Source: Thermomonospora catenispora
GTDB lineage: Bacteria; Actinomycetota; Actinomycetes; Streptosporangiales; Streptosporangiaceae
Assembly (NCBI RefSeq): GCF_006363815.1
Contig: NZ_RRYT01000009.1
Location: 1 to 64,000, forward strand
Direction of reading: 5' to 3'
Length of the DNA: 64,000 nucleotides
Within the stretch, counting starts at the first letter, position 1. The number at the start of each line of letters is the position of its first letter. This document shows positions 8,995 through 17,634 of this stretch, in pieces. The position numbers were made by a program, and so were the translations under genes. The notes below the pieces were generated by a model that worked only from the letters and a program-made list of their open reading frames with translations, was not told the origin of the DNA and did not search any database.

Positions 8995-10368
8995 TCAGGC
9001 GAGCAGGTCCAAGGCCACGGCGGCGGTCCACGACTGCGGCCGGGCGCCCAGCGGCTCCCCGGTGAAGGGGTGGTAGTACTCGGCGAACACCCCGTCGGCG
9101 AGCTGGTCGAGAGCCGCCTCCCGCAGGGCCAGGGCCGTCTCCTGCTCTCCGGAACGCTCCAGGCCCCAGATCAGCAGCCAGCTCATCGGCGGCCACTGCG
9201 GGCCGCGCCAGTACCGCACCGGGTCGAACGCCGAGGACGAGGGGCTGGTGCTGGGCGGCAGGGCGTGCGCGAACCCCGGATGCCCGCACCAGTCCGCCGA
9301 GACCAGCGTCTCCACCAGCGCCCGCCGCCGGTCCGGATCGAGCCCGCCCGACAGCAGCGGGGCGAACCCGGCGACGGTCTGAGTGCGGATCACCTCGCCG
9401 GTGCGCAGGTCCACGTCGGCGGCGAACCCCCGATCGTCGGCGGTCTCCAGCACCCCGCGGCGGAACCGGTCGGCGTACCCGATCAGCTCCTCCGCCCCGG
9501 ACAGCCCCAGCTCATCGGCGACGGTGGCCAGCTCCTCGCTGGCGGCCGCGAACAGCGCGCTGCTCAGCACGTCGGCCATCCGGAAGCTCACGGTCCGGCG
9601 GGCGGTCGCGTCGTCGTAGCGGGCCCGCCGCAGCTCCTCCACCAGCCACTGGTACTTGACGTACTCGGCGTCGGAGGGGCGCTGCGCCGCGGCTCCGCCG
9701 AGCGCGCCGAGCGCGTGCAGGTCGGCGCGGCGGAAGGGGACGAACTCCGGCGCCGGCACGACGTTCTTGTAGGGGGCGTCCCAGCGGGGCGAGTCGTCCA
9801 GCCCGCTCTCCCACCCGTGATAGATCGTCAGCAGCCCGCGCCGTTCGGGATCGCGCCGCTCGGCCAGATAGCGGTGCCAGGCCAGCAGCCGGGGCCACAT
9901 CGCCCGGATCCGCTCCGTCGCATCGCGCCGCTCCGCCGCCGGCGCCCCGTGCGCCGCATCCAGGATCCGGCGGACCGCCACCCCGTGCACCGGCGGCTGG
10001 ATCAGCCCGCTGGTGGCCGGGCGTCGCGGCGCGTCCGGGCAGACCCGGCCGCACGCCCACCGATGCGGGCCGGGCTCGTACCCCGTCTCCCCCTCGGTGA
10101 AGACGATGTGCGGCACCATCCCCGTCCGCCACTGGGCGCCCAGCAGCGTCTCCAGCTCGGTGAGCGCCCGGCCGGTCGACACCCGGGCCAGCCCCATGGC
10201 GATGAACGCCGCGTCCCAGCTCCACATGTGCGGATAGAGCTGGGGGGCGGCGACCGTCAGGCGGCCGCGGTCGTTGCCGGCCAGCACGTAGGCGGCTCGT
10301 GCGGCGATCTGGGTGCGGGTCAGTCGGGCCCGCGTCCGGGTCGATGGCGTCGCGCTCACAGGGGTCAC
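8995..10368 (-). CDS. GH63/MGH1-like glycoside hydrolase, glucosylglycerate hydrolase-like
   Basis: A 457-residue (alpha/alpha)6-barrel enzyme. The motifs SWDAAFIAMGL near residue 50 and YHGWESGLDDSPRWD near 195 match the mannosylglycerate/glucosylglycerate hydrolase branch of GH63; the first Asp of the DDSPRWD stretch is the expected general acid and a Glu near FAEYYHPFTGEPLG the expected base. It probably releases sugar from a compatible solute such as glucosylglycerate, in the cytosol (no signal peptide). GTG start at 10366-10368. A perfect LacI-type palindrome sits 43 bp upstream, suggesting sugar-responsive repression. The exact substrate is inferred. Confidence 0.78.
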   Translation of the reverse strand: MTPVSATPSTRTRARLTRTQIAARAAYVLAGNDRGRLTVAAPQLYPHMWSWDAAFIAMGLARVSTGRALTELETLLGAQWRTGMVPHIVFTEGETGYEPGPHRWACGRVCPDAPRRPATSGLIQPPVHGVAVRRILDAAHGAPAAERRDATERIRAMWPRLLAWHRYLAERRDPERRGLLTIYHGWESGLDDSPRWDAPYKNVVPAPEFVPFRRADLHALGALGGAAAQRPSDAEYVKYQWLVEELRRARYDDATARRTVSFRMADVLSSALFAAASEELATVADELGLSGAEELIGYADRFRRGVLETADDRGFAADVDLRTGEVIRTQTVAGFAPLLSGGLDPDRRRALVETLVSADWCGHPGFAHALPPSTSPSSSAFDPVRYWRGPQWPPMSWLLIWGLERSGEQETALALREAALDQLADGVFAEYYHPFTGEPLGARPQSWTAAVALDLLA

Positions 10369-10410
10369 TGCTCATCCGAGGTCGTCACGGCGGACTCTTC
10401 GGACCCTATC

Positions 10411-10424
10411 GGGAACGCGTTCCC
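10411..10424. promoter_or_regulatory. LacI-type operator palindrome upstream of the GH63 gene
   Basis: GGGAACGCGTTCCC is a perfect 14-bp palindrome with the central CG of LacI/GalR operators and lies 43 bp upstream of the GTG. It is different from the rhamnose-operon operators (ACGTTTTAA core), so another LacI-family repressor encoded elsewhere probably acts here. Confidence 0.55.
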
Positions 10425-10585
10425 CAGGGACCTCGTCCGGTCATGTCCACTTCGGTAACCGCAGCGATACAACCGCGTAACACCGGGCCGCACCATGACC
10501 CGTGCCGGAACGGGACCGACCCCTCGAAAGCCCGCCCCGAACGCCCGCCGGGGCCGGCGTCGGGACGGGTCGTCGGCCGGTGGCG

Positions 10586-10631
10586 CGACGGGACCGGTGC
10601 GGCTCCTGCGCGACCGGCACCGGTCCCGTCG
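10586..10631 (-). terminator. Strong hairpin terminator after the rhamnose operon
   Basis: A 15-base perfect stem (10586-10600 pairs with 10617-10631) encloses a 16-base loop, 84 bases after the stop of the last rhamnose gene and before the GH63 promoter. It has no U-tract. Confidence 0.7.
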
Positions 10632-10658
10632 AGTCGATGTCGAGCCGATGTCGAGCCG
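10628..10658. repeat. 11-bp tandem repeat
   Basis: ATGTCGAGCCG occurs twice in tandem (10637-10647, 10648-10658), preceded by a partial copy GTCGAGTCG. It abuts the terminator stem in the 346-base non-coding gap 10369-10714; the rest of that gap holds only the LacI-type palindrome and the hairpin. Confidence 0.6.
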
Positions 10659-10714
10659 GTTCCGCCGAGGCGGCGGGGCCGCAGGCCGGCCCCGGCGCGG
10701 AAGGCGGGCGCGGG

Positions 10715-12778
10715 TCAGCGCAGGAAGGCGGCGGCCACCCCCGCGTCCACCGGAACGTGCAGGCCGGTGGTGTGGGTCAGGTCGCCGCCGGTGAGCGCGA
10801 ACACCGCGGCGGCCACGTGCTCGGGCAGCACCTCGCGCTTGAGCAGGGTGCGCTGGGCGTAGAACTCCCCGAGCCTCTCCTCGGGCACTCCGTAGACGGC
10901 GGCGCGCTGGGCGCCCCAGCCGCCGGCGAAGATGCCCGAGCCGCGCACCACCCCGTCGGGGTTGACGCCGTTGACCCGGATGCCGTGCTCGCCCAGCTCG
11001 GCGGCCAGCAGCCGCACCTGGTGGGCCTGGTCGGCCTTGGCGGCGCTGTAGGCGATGTTGTTGGGGCCGGCGAACACGCCGTTCTTGGAGACGATGTAGA
11101 CGATGTCGCCGCCCATCCCCTGGTCGATCATGATCCGGGCGGTCTCCCGGGACACCAGGAACGAACCGCGCGCCATCACGTCGTGCTGGAGGTCCCAGTC
11201 CTGCGCGGTGGTCTCCAGCAGCGGCTTGGACAGCGACAGCCCGGCGTTGTTGACCACCAGGTCCACCCCGCCGAACGCCAGCACCCCGGCCCGGAGCGCG
11301 GCGGCGATCTCCTCCTCGCGGGTGACGTCCACGCCCACCGCGACGGCGACGTCGCCGGGCCGGAGCGCCTTGTTCGCCTCGGCGATCTCCGCGGCGACCC
11401 TCTCGGCCGCGGGCAGGTCGCGGTCGGCGACGATCACGCAGGCGCCCTCGGCGGCCAGGCGCCGGGCGGTGGCCGCGCCGATGCCCGACCCGCCGCCGGT
11501 GACCAGCGCGACCCGGGCGGCCAGCGGCTTGGGCTCGGGCCGGCGGCGGAGCTTGGCCTCCTCCAGCTCCCAGTACTCGATGCGGAACTTCTCCGACTCG
11601 GGGATCGGCCGGTAGGTCGACAGCGCCTCCGCGCCGCGCATCACGTTGACGGCGTTGACGTAGAACTCGCCGGCCACCCGCGCGGTCTGCTTGTCGGAGC
11701 CGAAGCTGAACATCCCGACGCCGGGCACCAGCACGATCGCCGGATCCGCCCCGCGCATCGGCGGGGAGTCGGGGGAGGCGTGCCGCTCGTAGTAGGCCCG
11801 GTAGGCCTTGCGGTACTCCTCGTGCAGCTCCGTCAGCCGGGCGCGGACGTCCTCCAGCGGGGCGTCCGGCGGCAGGTCCAGCACCAGCGGCGCGACCTTG
11901 GTGCGCAGGAAGTGGTCGGGGCAGGAGGTGCCGAGGGCGGCCAGGCGGGGGTGCTCGGCGCGGGCGAGGAAGTCCAGCACCGCCTCGTCGTCGGTGTAGT
12001 GCCCCACCTGCGGCCGGTCGGTCGAGCACAGTCCGCGCAGCAGCGGGAACAGCTGTGCGGCGCGGGCGTGCCGCTCGGCCTCCGGCAGCGGCTCGTAGCC
12101 CTCGATCACCGGGCCGAACGGGTCGGGCCGGCCGTGCTGCTCGATGTACCGCTCGGCGGTGCGGATGATCTCCAGCGAGTTGGCCTGGCACTCGGCGCTG
12201 GTCTCGCCCCAGGCGGTGATCCCGTGCCCGCCCAGGATCACCCCGATGGCCTGCGGGTTGTCCTTCTTGACGGCGGCGATGTCCAGCCCGAGCTGGAAGC
12301 CGGGCCGCCGCCACGGCACCCACACCACGCGGTCGCCGAAGATCCGGCGGGTCAGCTCCTCGCCGTCGGCGGCGGTGGCGATGGCGATGCCGGAGTCGGG
12401 GTGCAGGTGGTCGACGTGCTTGGCGTCCACCAGCCCGTGCATGGCGGTGTCGATGGACGGTGCGGCCCCGCCCTTGCCGTGCAGGCAGTAGTCGAACGCG
12501 GCGACCATCTCGTCCTCGCGCTCGACCCCGGGATAGACGTCCACCAGGGCGCGCAGCCGATCCAGCCGCAGCACGGCCAGTCCGTCCTCGGTGAGGGTGC
12601 CCAGGTCGCCGCCTGAGCCCTTCACCCACAGCAGCTCCACCTCCCGGGCGGTCACGGGGTCGGTGACGACGCCCTTGGCCGAGGCGTTGCCTCCCGCGTA
12701 GTTGGTGTTGCGCGGGTCGGAGCCCAGGGTGTGGGCCCGTTCGAGCAACTGCTCCACCTCGGGCGGAGTGGCGGTCAT
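10715..12778 (-). CDS. rhaD: Bifunctional rhamnulose-1-phosphate aldolase / L-lactaldehyde dehydrogenase
   Basis: A 687-residue fusion. Residues 1-400 are a class II aldolase/adducin domain (NTNYAGGNASAK near the N-terminus; zinc ligands in DHLHPDSG and the later GGHGITAWG) that cleaves L-rhamnulose-1-phosphate to DHAP and L-lactaldehyde. Residues about 425-687 are a short-chain dehydrogenase with the NAD motif TGGGSGIG, NNAG, and active-site YSAAK, which oxidises lactaldehyde to L-lactate. It is the last gene of the minus-strand rhamnose operon. Lactate made here feeds LutABC encoded on the other arm. Start ATG 12776-12778 with GGAG-type SD upstream. Confidence 0.95.
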   Translation of the reverse strand: MTATPPEVEQLLERAHTLGSDPRNTNYAGGNASAKGVVTDPVTAREVELLWVKGSGGDLGTLTEDGLAVLRLDRLRALVDVYPGVEREDEMVAAFDYCLHGKGGAAPSIDTAMHGLVDAKHVDHLHPDSGIAIATAADGEELTRRIFGDRVVWVPWRRPGFQLGLDIAAVKKDNPQAIGVILGGHGITAWGETSAECQANSLEIIRTAERYIEQHGRPDPFGPVIEGYEPLPEAERHARAAQLFPLLRGLCSTDRPQVGHYTDDEAVLDFLARAEHPRLAALGTSCPDHFLRTKVAPLVLDLPPDAPLEDVRARLTELHEEYRKAYRAYYERHASPDSPPMRGADPAIVLVPGVGMFSFGSDKQTARVAGEFYVNAVNVMRGAEALSTYRPIPESEKFRIEYWELEEAKLRRRPEPKPLAARVALVTGGGSGIGAATARRLAAEGACVIVADRDLPAAERVAAEIAEANKALRPGDVAVAVGVDVTREEEIAAALRAGVLAFGGVDLVVNNAGLSLSKPLLETTAQDWDLQHDVMARGSFLVSRETARIMIDQGMGGDIVYIVSKNGVFAGPNNIAYSAAKADQAHQVRLLAAELGEHGIRVNGVNPDGVVRGSGIFAGGWGAQRAAVYGVPEERLGEFYAQRTLLKREVLPEHVAAAVFALTGGDLTHTTGLHVPVDAGVAAAFLR

Positions 12779-12834
12779 CCTCTGCTCCTTCGCATGTTCG
12801 GCGAACGTGTCGGCGGGGCGGGTCGTCGGGGCGG

Positions 12835-14001
12835 TCAGGCGCCCCAGCCGGCGGCGGTGCCGTCCCGGCGTTCGGCGATGATCTTCTCCTGGTGGCCGGA
12901 GCGCAGATAGGCGGCGATCGGGTCGGGGTCCAGGCCCATCTCCTCGCGCAGTTCGGCCAGCAGCGGGCGCACGTCGGTGTTGTAGGCGTCCATCAGCACC
13001 GCGTTGGCGGCCAGCACGTCCCCCTCCTGCTGGGCCCGGCGCAGCGCGTCGGCGTCCACCAGCAGCGCCTTGGCGGTGGCCTCCTGCACGTTCATCACCG
13101 ACCGGATCTGGCCCGGGATCTTGGGCTCGATGTTGTGGCACTGGTCGAGCATGAACGCCACGCCGGCCTCGGGCTCGTACCCTCCGCCCCGCACCACCTC
13201 GTGCATGATCCGGAACAGCTGGAACGGGTCGGCCGCGCCCACCATCAGGTCGTCGTCGGCGTAGAAGCGGGAGTTGAAGTCGAACCCGCCGAGCTTCCCC
13301 TCGCGCAGCAGGAACGCCACGATGAACTCGATGTTGGTGCCGGGGGCGTGGTGCCCGGTGTCCACCACGACCTGGGCCTTGGGGCCGAGCCGGACGCAGT
13401 GGGCGTAGGCGGTGCCCCAGTCCGGGACGTCGGTCATGTAGAAGGCCGGCTCGAACAGCTTGTACTCCAGCAGGAACCGCTGGTGGTCGCCGAGCCGTTC
13501 GTACACCGCCGACAGCGCCTCGGCCAGCCGGTCCTGGCGGGCGCGGATGTCGTCCTGCCCGGGGTAGTTGGTGCCGTCGGAGAACCACAGCTTCAGGTCC
13601 CGCGACCCGGTGGCGTCCATGATGTCGACGCACTCCAGCAGGTGGTTCAGCGCCTTCTTGCGGACCCGGGGGTCGGGGTTGGTGACGCTGCCGAGCATGT
13701 AGTCCTCGTCCTGGAAGACGTTGGAGTTGATCGCCCCGATCCGCACTCCGCGTTCGCGGGCGTACTCGGCGAGCGCCGCGTAGTCGTCGACGGCGTCCCA
13801 GGGGATGTGCAGCGCCACGCTGGGCGCGACCCCGGTGTACTTGTGCACCTGGGCCGCGTCGTCGATCTTCTCCTGCGGGGTGCGCGGCACGCCCCGCTGC
13901 GGGAAGACCTTGAAGCGGGTGCCCGAGTTGCCGTACGCCCACGACGGCGTCTCGATGTGCTGGCGGCGCAGGGCCTCCTTGACCGCGCGGATGTCGCTCA
14001 T
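12835..14001 (-). CDS. rhaI: L-rhamnose isomerase
   Basis: A 388-residue TIM-barrel isomerase of the Pseudomonas stutzeri/rhizobial RhaI type rather than the E. coli RhaA type. It begins IRAVKEALRRQHIETPSWAYGNSGTRFKVF, a family signature, and contains metal-site segments such as LEYKLFEPAFY, DTGHHAPGTNIEF and FDFNSRFYADDDLMVG. It converts L-rhamnose to L-rhamnulose with a divalent metal (usually Mn2+) in the cytosol. It lies between the mutarotase and the aldolase/dehydrogenase in the operon, with short gaps. Confidence 0.95.
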   Translation of the reverse strand: MSDIRAVKEALRRQHIETPSWAYGNSGTRFKVFPQRGVPRTPQEKIDDAAQVHKYTGVAPSVALHIPWDAVDDYAALAEYARERGVRIGAINSNVFQDEDYMLGSVTNPDPRVRKKALNHLLECVDIMDATGSRDLKLWFSDGTNYPGQDDIRARQDRLAEALSAVYERLGDHQRFLLEYKLFEPAFYMTDVPDWGTAYAHCVRLGPKAQVVVDTGHHAPGTNIEFIVAFLLREGKLGGFDFNSRFYADDDLMVGAADPFQLFRIMHEVVRGGGYEPEAGVAFMLDQCHNIEPKIPGQIRSVMNVQEATAKALLVDADALRRAQQEGDVLAANAVLMDAYNTDVRPLLAELREEMGLDPDPIAAYLRSGHQEKIIAERRDGTAAGWGA

Positions 14002-14032
14002 GGGTGCCTCTCTGGGAGCGTTCGGTGGGGCC

Positions 14033-14350
14033 TCAGTCGAGGTGGAAGACCTCGGTGAGGGGGGTCATGTTCTCGTCGGGCCGGCCGTCCAGGTCCGCGA
14101 AGAACGGCGCCATCTCGGCCTGCCAGCGGGCGTTGACCTCGGTGGCGGCCATCGCCGCCTTGGCGGCCTCGAAGTCCTCGGTCTCCAGGTAGCCGACCAG
14201 CAGGCCGTCGTCGCGCAGGAAGAGCGAGTAGTTGCGCCAGCCGCTCTCGCGCAGGGCGGCCCGCATCTCCGGCCACACCGCCCGGTGCCGCTCCTTGTAC
14301 TCCTCGATCCGGTCCGGCCGGACTCTCAGCAGAAAGCAGACGCGTTGCAT
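14033..14350 (-). CDS. rhaM: L-rhamnose mutarotase
   Basis: A 105-residue dimeric ferredoxin-like alpha+beta protein of the RhaM/RhaU family. The family pattern is clear: LLRVRPDRIEEYKERHRAVWPEM with the catalytic His in ERHRAVWPE, the NYSLFLR strand, and LVGYLETEDFE. It interconverts alpha and beta rhamnopyranose anomers so that the isomerase receives its preferred form. Full length for the family and inside the rhamnose operon, so the assignment is firm. Confidence 0.94.
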   Translation of the reverse strand: MQRVCFLLRVRPDRIEEYKERHRAVWPEMRAALRESGWRNYSLFLRDDGLLVGYLETEDFEAAKAAMAATEVNARWQAEMAPFFADLDGRPDENMTPLTEVFHLD

Positions 14351-14410
14351 GGGGGTCCTTCCTCCGGGCCCGCCCCCGGCCGCCCCGCGCAGGCCGGGGG
14401 CGGGAGCCGA

Positions 14411-15511
14411 TCAGAAGTCGAACTGGTCGATGTTGGAGGCGTCGAAGGTGAACGGCGGGCCGAGCACGATCTCGCCGCCGGCCCGGATGGGGCGCTCACC
14501 GAGCCTGCCGGCCTTGAGGATCTCGCCCTCCTTGCCGGTGATCTGGCCGGAGACCAGCGCCGCGGCGGCGTAGGAGGCCAGGTAGCCCAGGTCGTCGGGG
14601 TTCCACAGCTGGAACTTCTCGACGGTGCCGTCCTTGACGAACCGGCGCATCTGGTTGGGCGTGCCCAGCCCGGTCACCACGACCTCGCCCTTGTACTTGG
14701 AGCCGGAGATGTAGCGGGCGGCCGCGGCGATGCCGACGGTGGTGGGGGCGATGATGCCCTTGAGGTTCGGGTACGCCTGCAGCAGGCCCTGGGTCTGCTG
14801 GAAGGACTTCTGGTCGTCGTCGTCCCCGTAGACGATCTTGACCAGCTTCATCTTGGCGTACTCGGGCTTCTTCAGCTCCTCCTGCATGTGCCGGATCCAC
14901 GTGTTCTGATTCGTGGCGTTGGCGGTCGCCGACAGCACCGCGAACTCGCCCTCGCCGCCCATCAGCTCGGCCAGCAGCTTGATCTGGCTGCGGCCGACGT
15001 CCTCGGAGGCGGCCTGGTTGATGAACACGTCCCGGCACTGGGGGGCGGTGTCGGAGTCGTAGGCCACCACCTTGATGCCGCGCCGGCGGGCCTGCTGCAG
15101 CGGACCGCACACCGCGTTGGGGTCGTTGGCGGAGATCAGGATGGCGTCCTGGCGCTGCTGCACCAGCGTGTTGATGTAGGAGACCTGCGAGGAGGCGGAG
15201 GCGTCGGAGGGGCCGACCTCCTTGGCCTCGCCCTTGTACTCCCCGGCGGCGGCGATGCCGGCCTTGTCGACCAGGGTGAGGTAGGGGTTGTTGATCTGCT
15301 TGGGCAGGAAGGCCAGCTTGATGCCCTCCTTGAGCGGTGCGTTCGGGTCGGCCGTGGCGGTGGAGGCGGCCTTGCCGCCGCCGGAGCCCACCGAGTCCTT
15401 GGTGGTGCCGCCGCAGGCGGTCATCGCCAGCGCCATGACCCCGGCGGCGGCCACGGCCAGGAACGAGCGCGGTGCCCGCAGTCGGTCCGAGGAACGCTTC
15501 TTCATGATCAT
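14411..15511 (-). CDS. rhaS: Rhamnose ABC transporter substrate-binding lipoprotein
   Basis: A 366-residue periplasmic-binding-protein type 1 (RbsB-like) lipoprotein. The N-terminus has a basic region (MKKRSSDR), a hydrophobic core and a lipobox-like MTAC, with Cys as the anchor. The mature part has INNPYL, NDPNAVCGPLQQARRRGIKVVAYDSD and TTVGIAAAARYI segments typical of sugar-binding proteins. It captures rhamnose outside the membrane for the RhaPQT importer. I chose ATG 15509-15511 because an AAGG lies 6 bases upstream; ATG 15503-15505 is nearly as good, while a GTG at 15532 lacks a ribosome site. Confidence 0.92.
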   Translation of the reverse strand: MIMKKRSSDRLRAPRSFLAVAAAGVMALAMTACGGTTKDSVGSGGGKAASTATADPNAPLKEGIKLAFLPKQINNPYLTLVDKAGIAAAGEYKGEAKEVGPSDASASSQVSYINTLVQQRQDAILISANDPNAVCGPLQQARRRGIKVVAYDSDTAPQCRDVFINQAASEDVGRSQIKLLAELMGGEGEFAVLSATANATNQNTWIRHMQEELKKPEYAKMKLVKIVYGDDDDQKSFQQTQGLLQAYPNLKGIIAPTTVGIAAAARYISGSKYKGEVVVTGLGTPNQMRRFVKDGTVEKFQLWNPDDLGYLASYAAAALVSGQITGKEGEILKAGRLGERPIRAGGEIVLGPPFTFDASNIDQFDF

Positions 15512-15578
15512 TGCCTTTCGGAGAGAACGCACCCGAGGGTGACCGGGGGCGGGACGGAGATCAGGGAGATCAGGGGGC

Positions 15579-16595
15579 TCAGGTGGAGGCGGCGGCGGGG
15601 CGCCGCCGTGCTCTCCGCTCCCGGGCCATGCCGACCAGCCGGGGGGTGAGCACCGAGACGATCAGCAGCAGCCCGGTGACGACCGACTGGATCTCGGTGG
15701 CCACGTCGTTGAGCATCAGCAGGTTGCGCAGCAGGCCGATGAGCAGCACCCCGGAGATCACGCCGCCGAGGGTGCCCTTGCCGCCGTTGAAGTCCACGCC
15801 GCCGAGCAGCACCGCGGCGATCACCGCGAGTTCCAGGCCCATGCCGTTGTCGGCGCGGGCGCTGCCGTACCGCAGCGTGTAGACGACCCCGGCGAACGCC
15901 GCCGTCAGGCCGGACACCGCGAACAGCGCCAGCTTGATCCGCTTGACCCGGATGCCGGCGTGGAAGGCGGCGTCCTCCTGGGCGCCGATGGCGAACATCG
16001 CCCGGCCGACGCCGGTGGCGTGCAGCACCAGCGCCGTCACCACCGCCAGCAGCGCGAACAGCGCGATCTGGTACGGGATCGGGGTGCCCGGCACGGCGGT
16101 GGTGGTCAGCTCGGCGTACCGGGCGGGGAACTGGGAGACGGCCTCGGTGCCGAGGACCACGTACGCCAGCCCGCGGTACAGCGACAGGGTGCCGATGGTG
16201 ACGGCCAGCGACGGCAGCCCCAGCCTCGTCACCAGCAGCCCGTTGATCAGACCGCAGAGCGCGCCGACCGCCAGCACGGCCGGGACGATGGCCTCGAAGG
16301 CCCAGCCGGCCTCCCACAGCCGGCCGGTCAGGGCGCCGGCCAGCCCCAGCACCGAGGCGACCGACAGGTCCACCTGGCCGCACACCACCAGCAGCGTCAT
16401 CGGCAGCGCGATCAGCGCGATCTCGCCGAGGTCGCCGAGCGCGAACGACAGGTTGTCGGTGCCGCCGAAGTCCGGTGAGATCCCGACGCCGCCGAAGAAC
16501 ACCGCGACCAGCAGCGCGGTGACGACCACGTCCCAGCGGACGAGCCGGCCCGCTCCGGCGTCCCTTCCCCGCACGGTGCCCGTCGCCTCAGCCAT
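15579..16595 (-). CDS. rhaQ: Rhamnose ABC transporter permease
   Basis: A 338-residue RbsC/XylH-type permease with about 8-10 membrane segments. The conserved cytoplasmic EAA-like loop is seen in AIGAQEDAAFHAGIRVKRIKL, and GQVDLSVASVLGLAGA and LLGGVDFNGGKGTLGGVISGV are family signatures. With the second permease it forms the channel for rhamnose. Its start overlaps the preceding permease gene by 8 bases. Confidence 0.92.
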   Translation of the reverse strand: MAEATGTVRGRDAGAGRLVRWDVVVTALLVAVFFGGVGISPDFGGTDNLSFALGDLGEIALIALPMTLLVVCGQVDLSVASVLGLAGALTGRLWEAGWAFEAIVPAVLAVGALCGLINGLLVTRLGLPSLAVTIGTLSLYRGLAYVVLGTEAVSQFPARYAELTTTAVPGTPIPYQIALFALLAVVTALVLHATGVGRAMFAIGAQEDAAFHAGIRVKRIKLALFAVSGLTAAFAGVVYTLRYGSARADNGMGLELAVIAAVLLGGVDFNGGKGTLGGVISGVLLIGLLRNLLMLNDVATEIQSVVTGLLLIVSVLTPRLVGMARERRARRRPAAAST

Positions 16596-17634
16596 GACGC
16601 ACGTTCCTCTTCCTCAGCACCCGGGCCAGCCGCAGCGCCACCAGCCGGTCGGCGCTGATCGCCAGCAGCAGCAACAGGCCGACGACGGCCTCCTGCCAGA
16701 ACGGGTTGATCTTCAAGACCACCAGCACGCTGCCGATGGTGGTGATCAGCAGGGCGCCCAGCGCCGCGCCGTAGACGGTGCCGACCCCGCCGACGATGGC
16801 CACGCCGCCGACCACGACCGCGGCGACCACGTCCAGCTCCCAGCCGCGGGCCGGGTCGGCGACGACGGTGCCGAAGCGGGCCAGCCACAGCGTTCCGGCG
16901 AGCCCGGCCAGCGCCCCGGAGGCCAGGTAGGCGGTCAGCACCCGGCGGCGGATCGGGACGCCGGCCAGCCGGGCGGCCTCGGGGCTGGAGCCGATGGCGT
17001 AGAACTCCCGGCCCGAGGGGTAGGAGCGCAGGTAGCAGCCGACCGCCAGCATCACCGCGACGCTGATCAGCGGCAGATACGGGACGCCCGCGAGGTCCCC
17101 GTTGCCCAGCTTCAAGATCGCGTCGGGGACCTCGGCGGCGCTGATCTGCTCGCCGTGGGCGATGTAGTGGTTCAGGCCCTGGATCACATACAGCGTGCCG
17201 AGCGTGACGACCAGGGCGGGCACCCCGCACAGGCTCACCAGCAGGCCGTTGACCAGGCCGCAGGCCGCCCCGATCGCCACGCCCAGCGCGACGGCGAAGA
17301 GCACGCCGTGCTGGGTGCCGGAGACGGCGTCGCCGACGACGAACGCCACCAGCCCGACCACCGACCCGACCGACAGGTCGATGTTGCGGGTGACCACCAC
17401 CAGGGTCTGCCCGACCGCCAGCAGCGCCAGGATGGAGGCGTTCAAGAAGATGTCCTCCACGCCCTGGGCGGACAGGAACCGGGGGTTGATCGCGGTGGTC
17501 ACCGCGACCAGCACGATCAGCGCCCCGAGGATGCCGAGCTCCCGGAACCGCAGCACCAGGTCGATCAGTCCGCCCTCGCCGCGGCCGGTCTTCGCCGTGG
17601 GCCGCGTCGGCCGCTGCCGCGCCACCGCGGTCAT
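16588..17634 (-). CDS. rhaP: Rhamnose ABC transporter permease
   Basis: A 348-residue RbsC-type permease. Signatures: [39 protein letters not shown] and [21 protein letters not shown] (cytoplasmic coupling loop), and [18 protein letters not shown]. It pairs with the adjacent permease. Its ATG overlaps the stop of the ATPase gene as ATGA, and its 3' end overlaps the next permease, so the importer genes are translationally coupled. Confidence 0.92.
   Translation of the reverse strand: MTAVARQRPTRPTAKTGRGEGGLIDLVLRFRELGILGALIVLVAVTTAINPRFLSAQGVEDIFLNASILALLAVGQTLVVVTRNIDLSVGSVVGLVAFVVGDAVSGTQHGVLFAVALGVAIGAACGLVNGLLVSLCGVPALVVTLGTLYVIQGLNHYIAHGEQISAAEVPDAILKLGNGDLAGVPYLPLISVAVMLAVGCYLRSYPSGREFYAIGSSPEAARLAGVPIRRRVLTAYLASGALAGLAGTLWLARFGTVVADPARGWELDVVAAVVVGGVAIVGGVGTVYGAALGALLITTIGSVLVVLKINPFWQEAVVGLLLLLAISADRLVALRLARVLRKRNVRHG

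Noticed and set aside
12892-14058. Long plus-strand frame opposite L-rhamnose isomerase
   Set aside because: Antisense shadow of a well-recognised gene.
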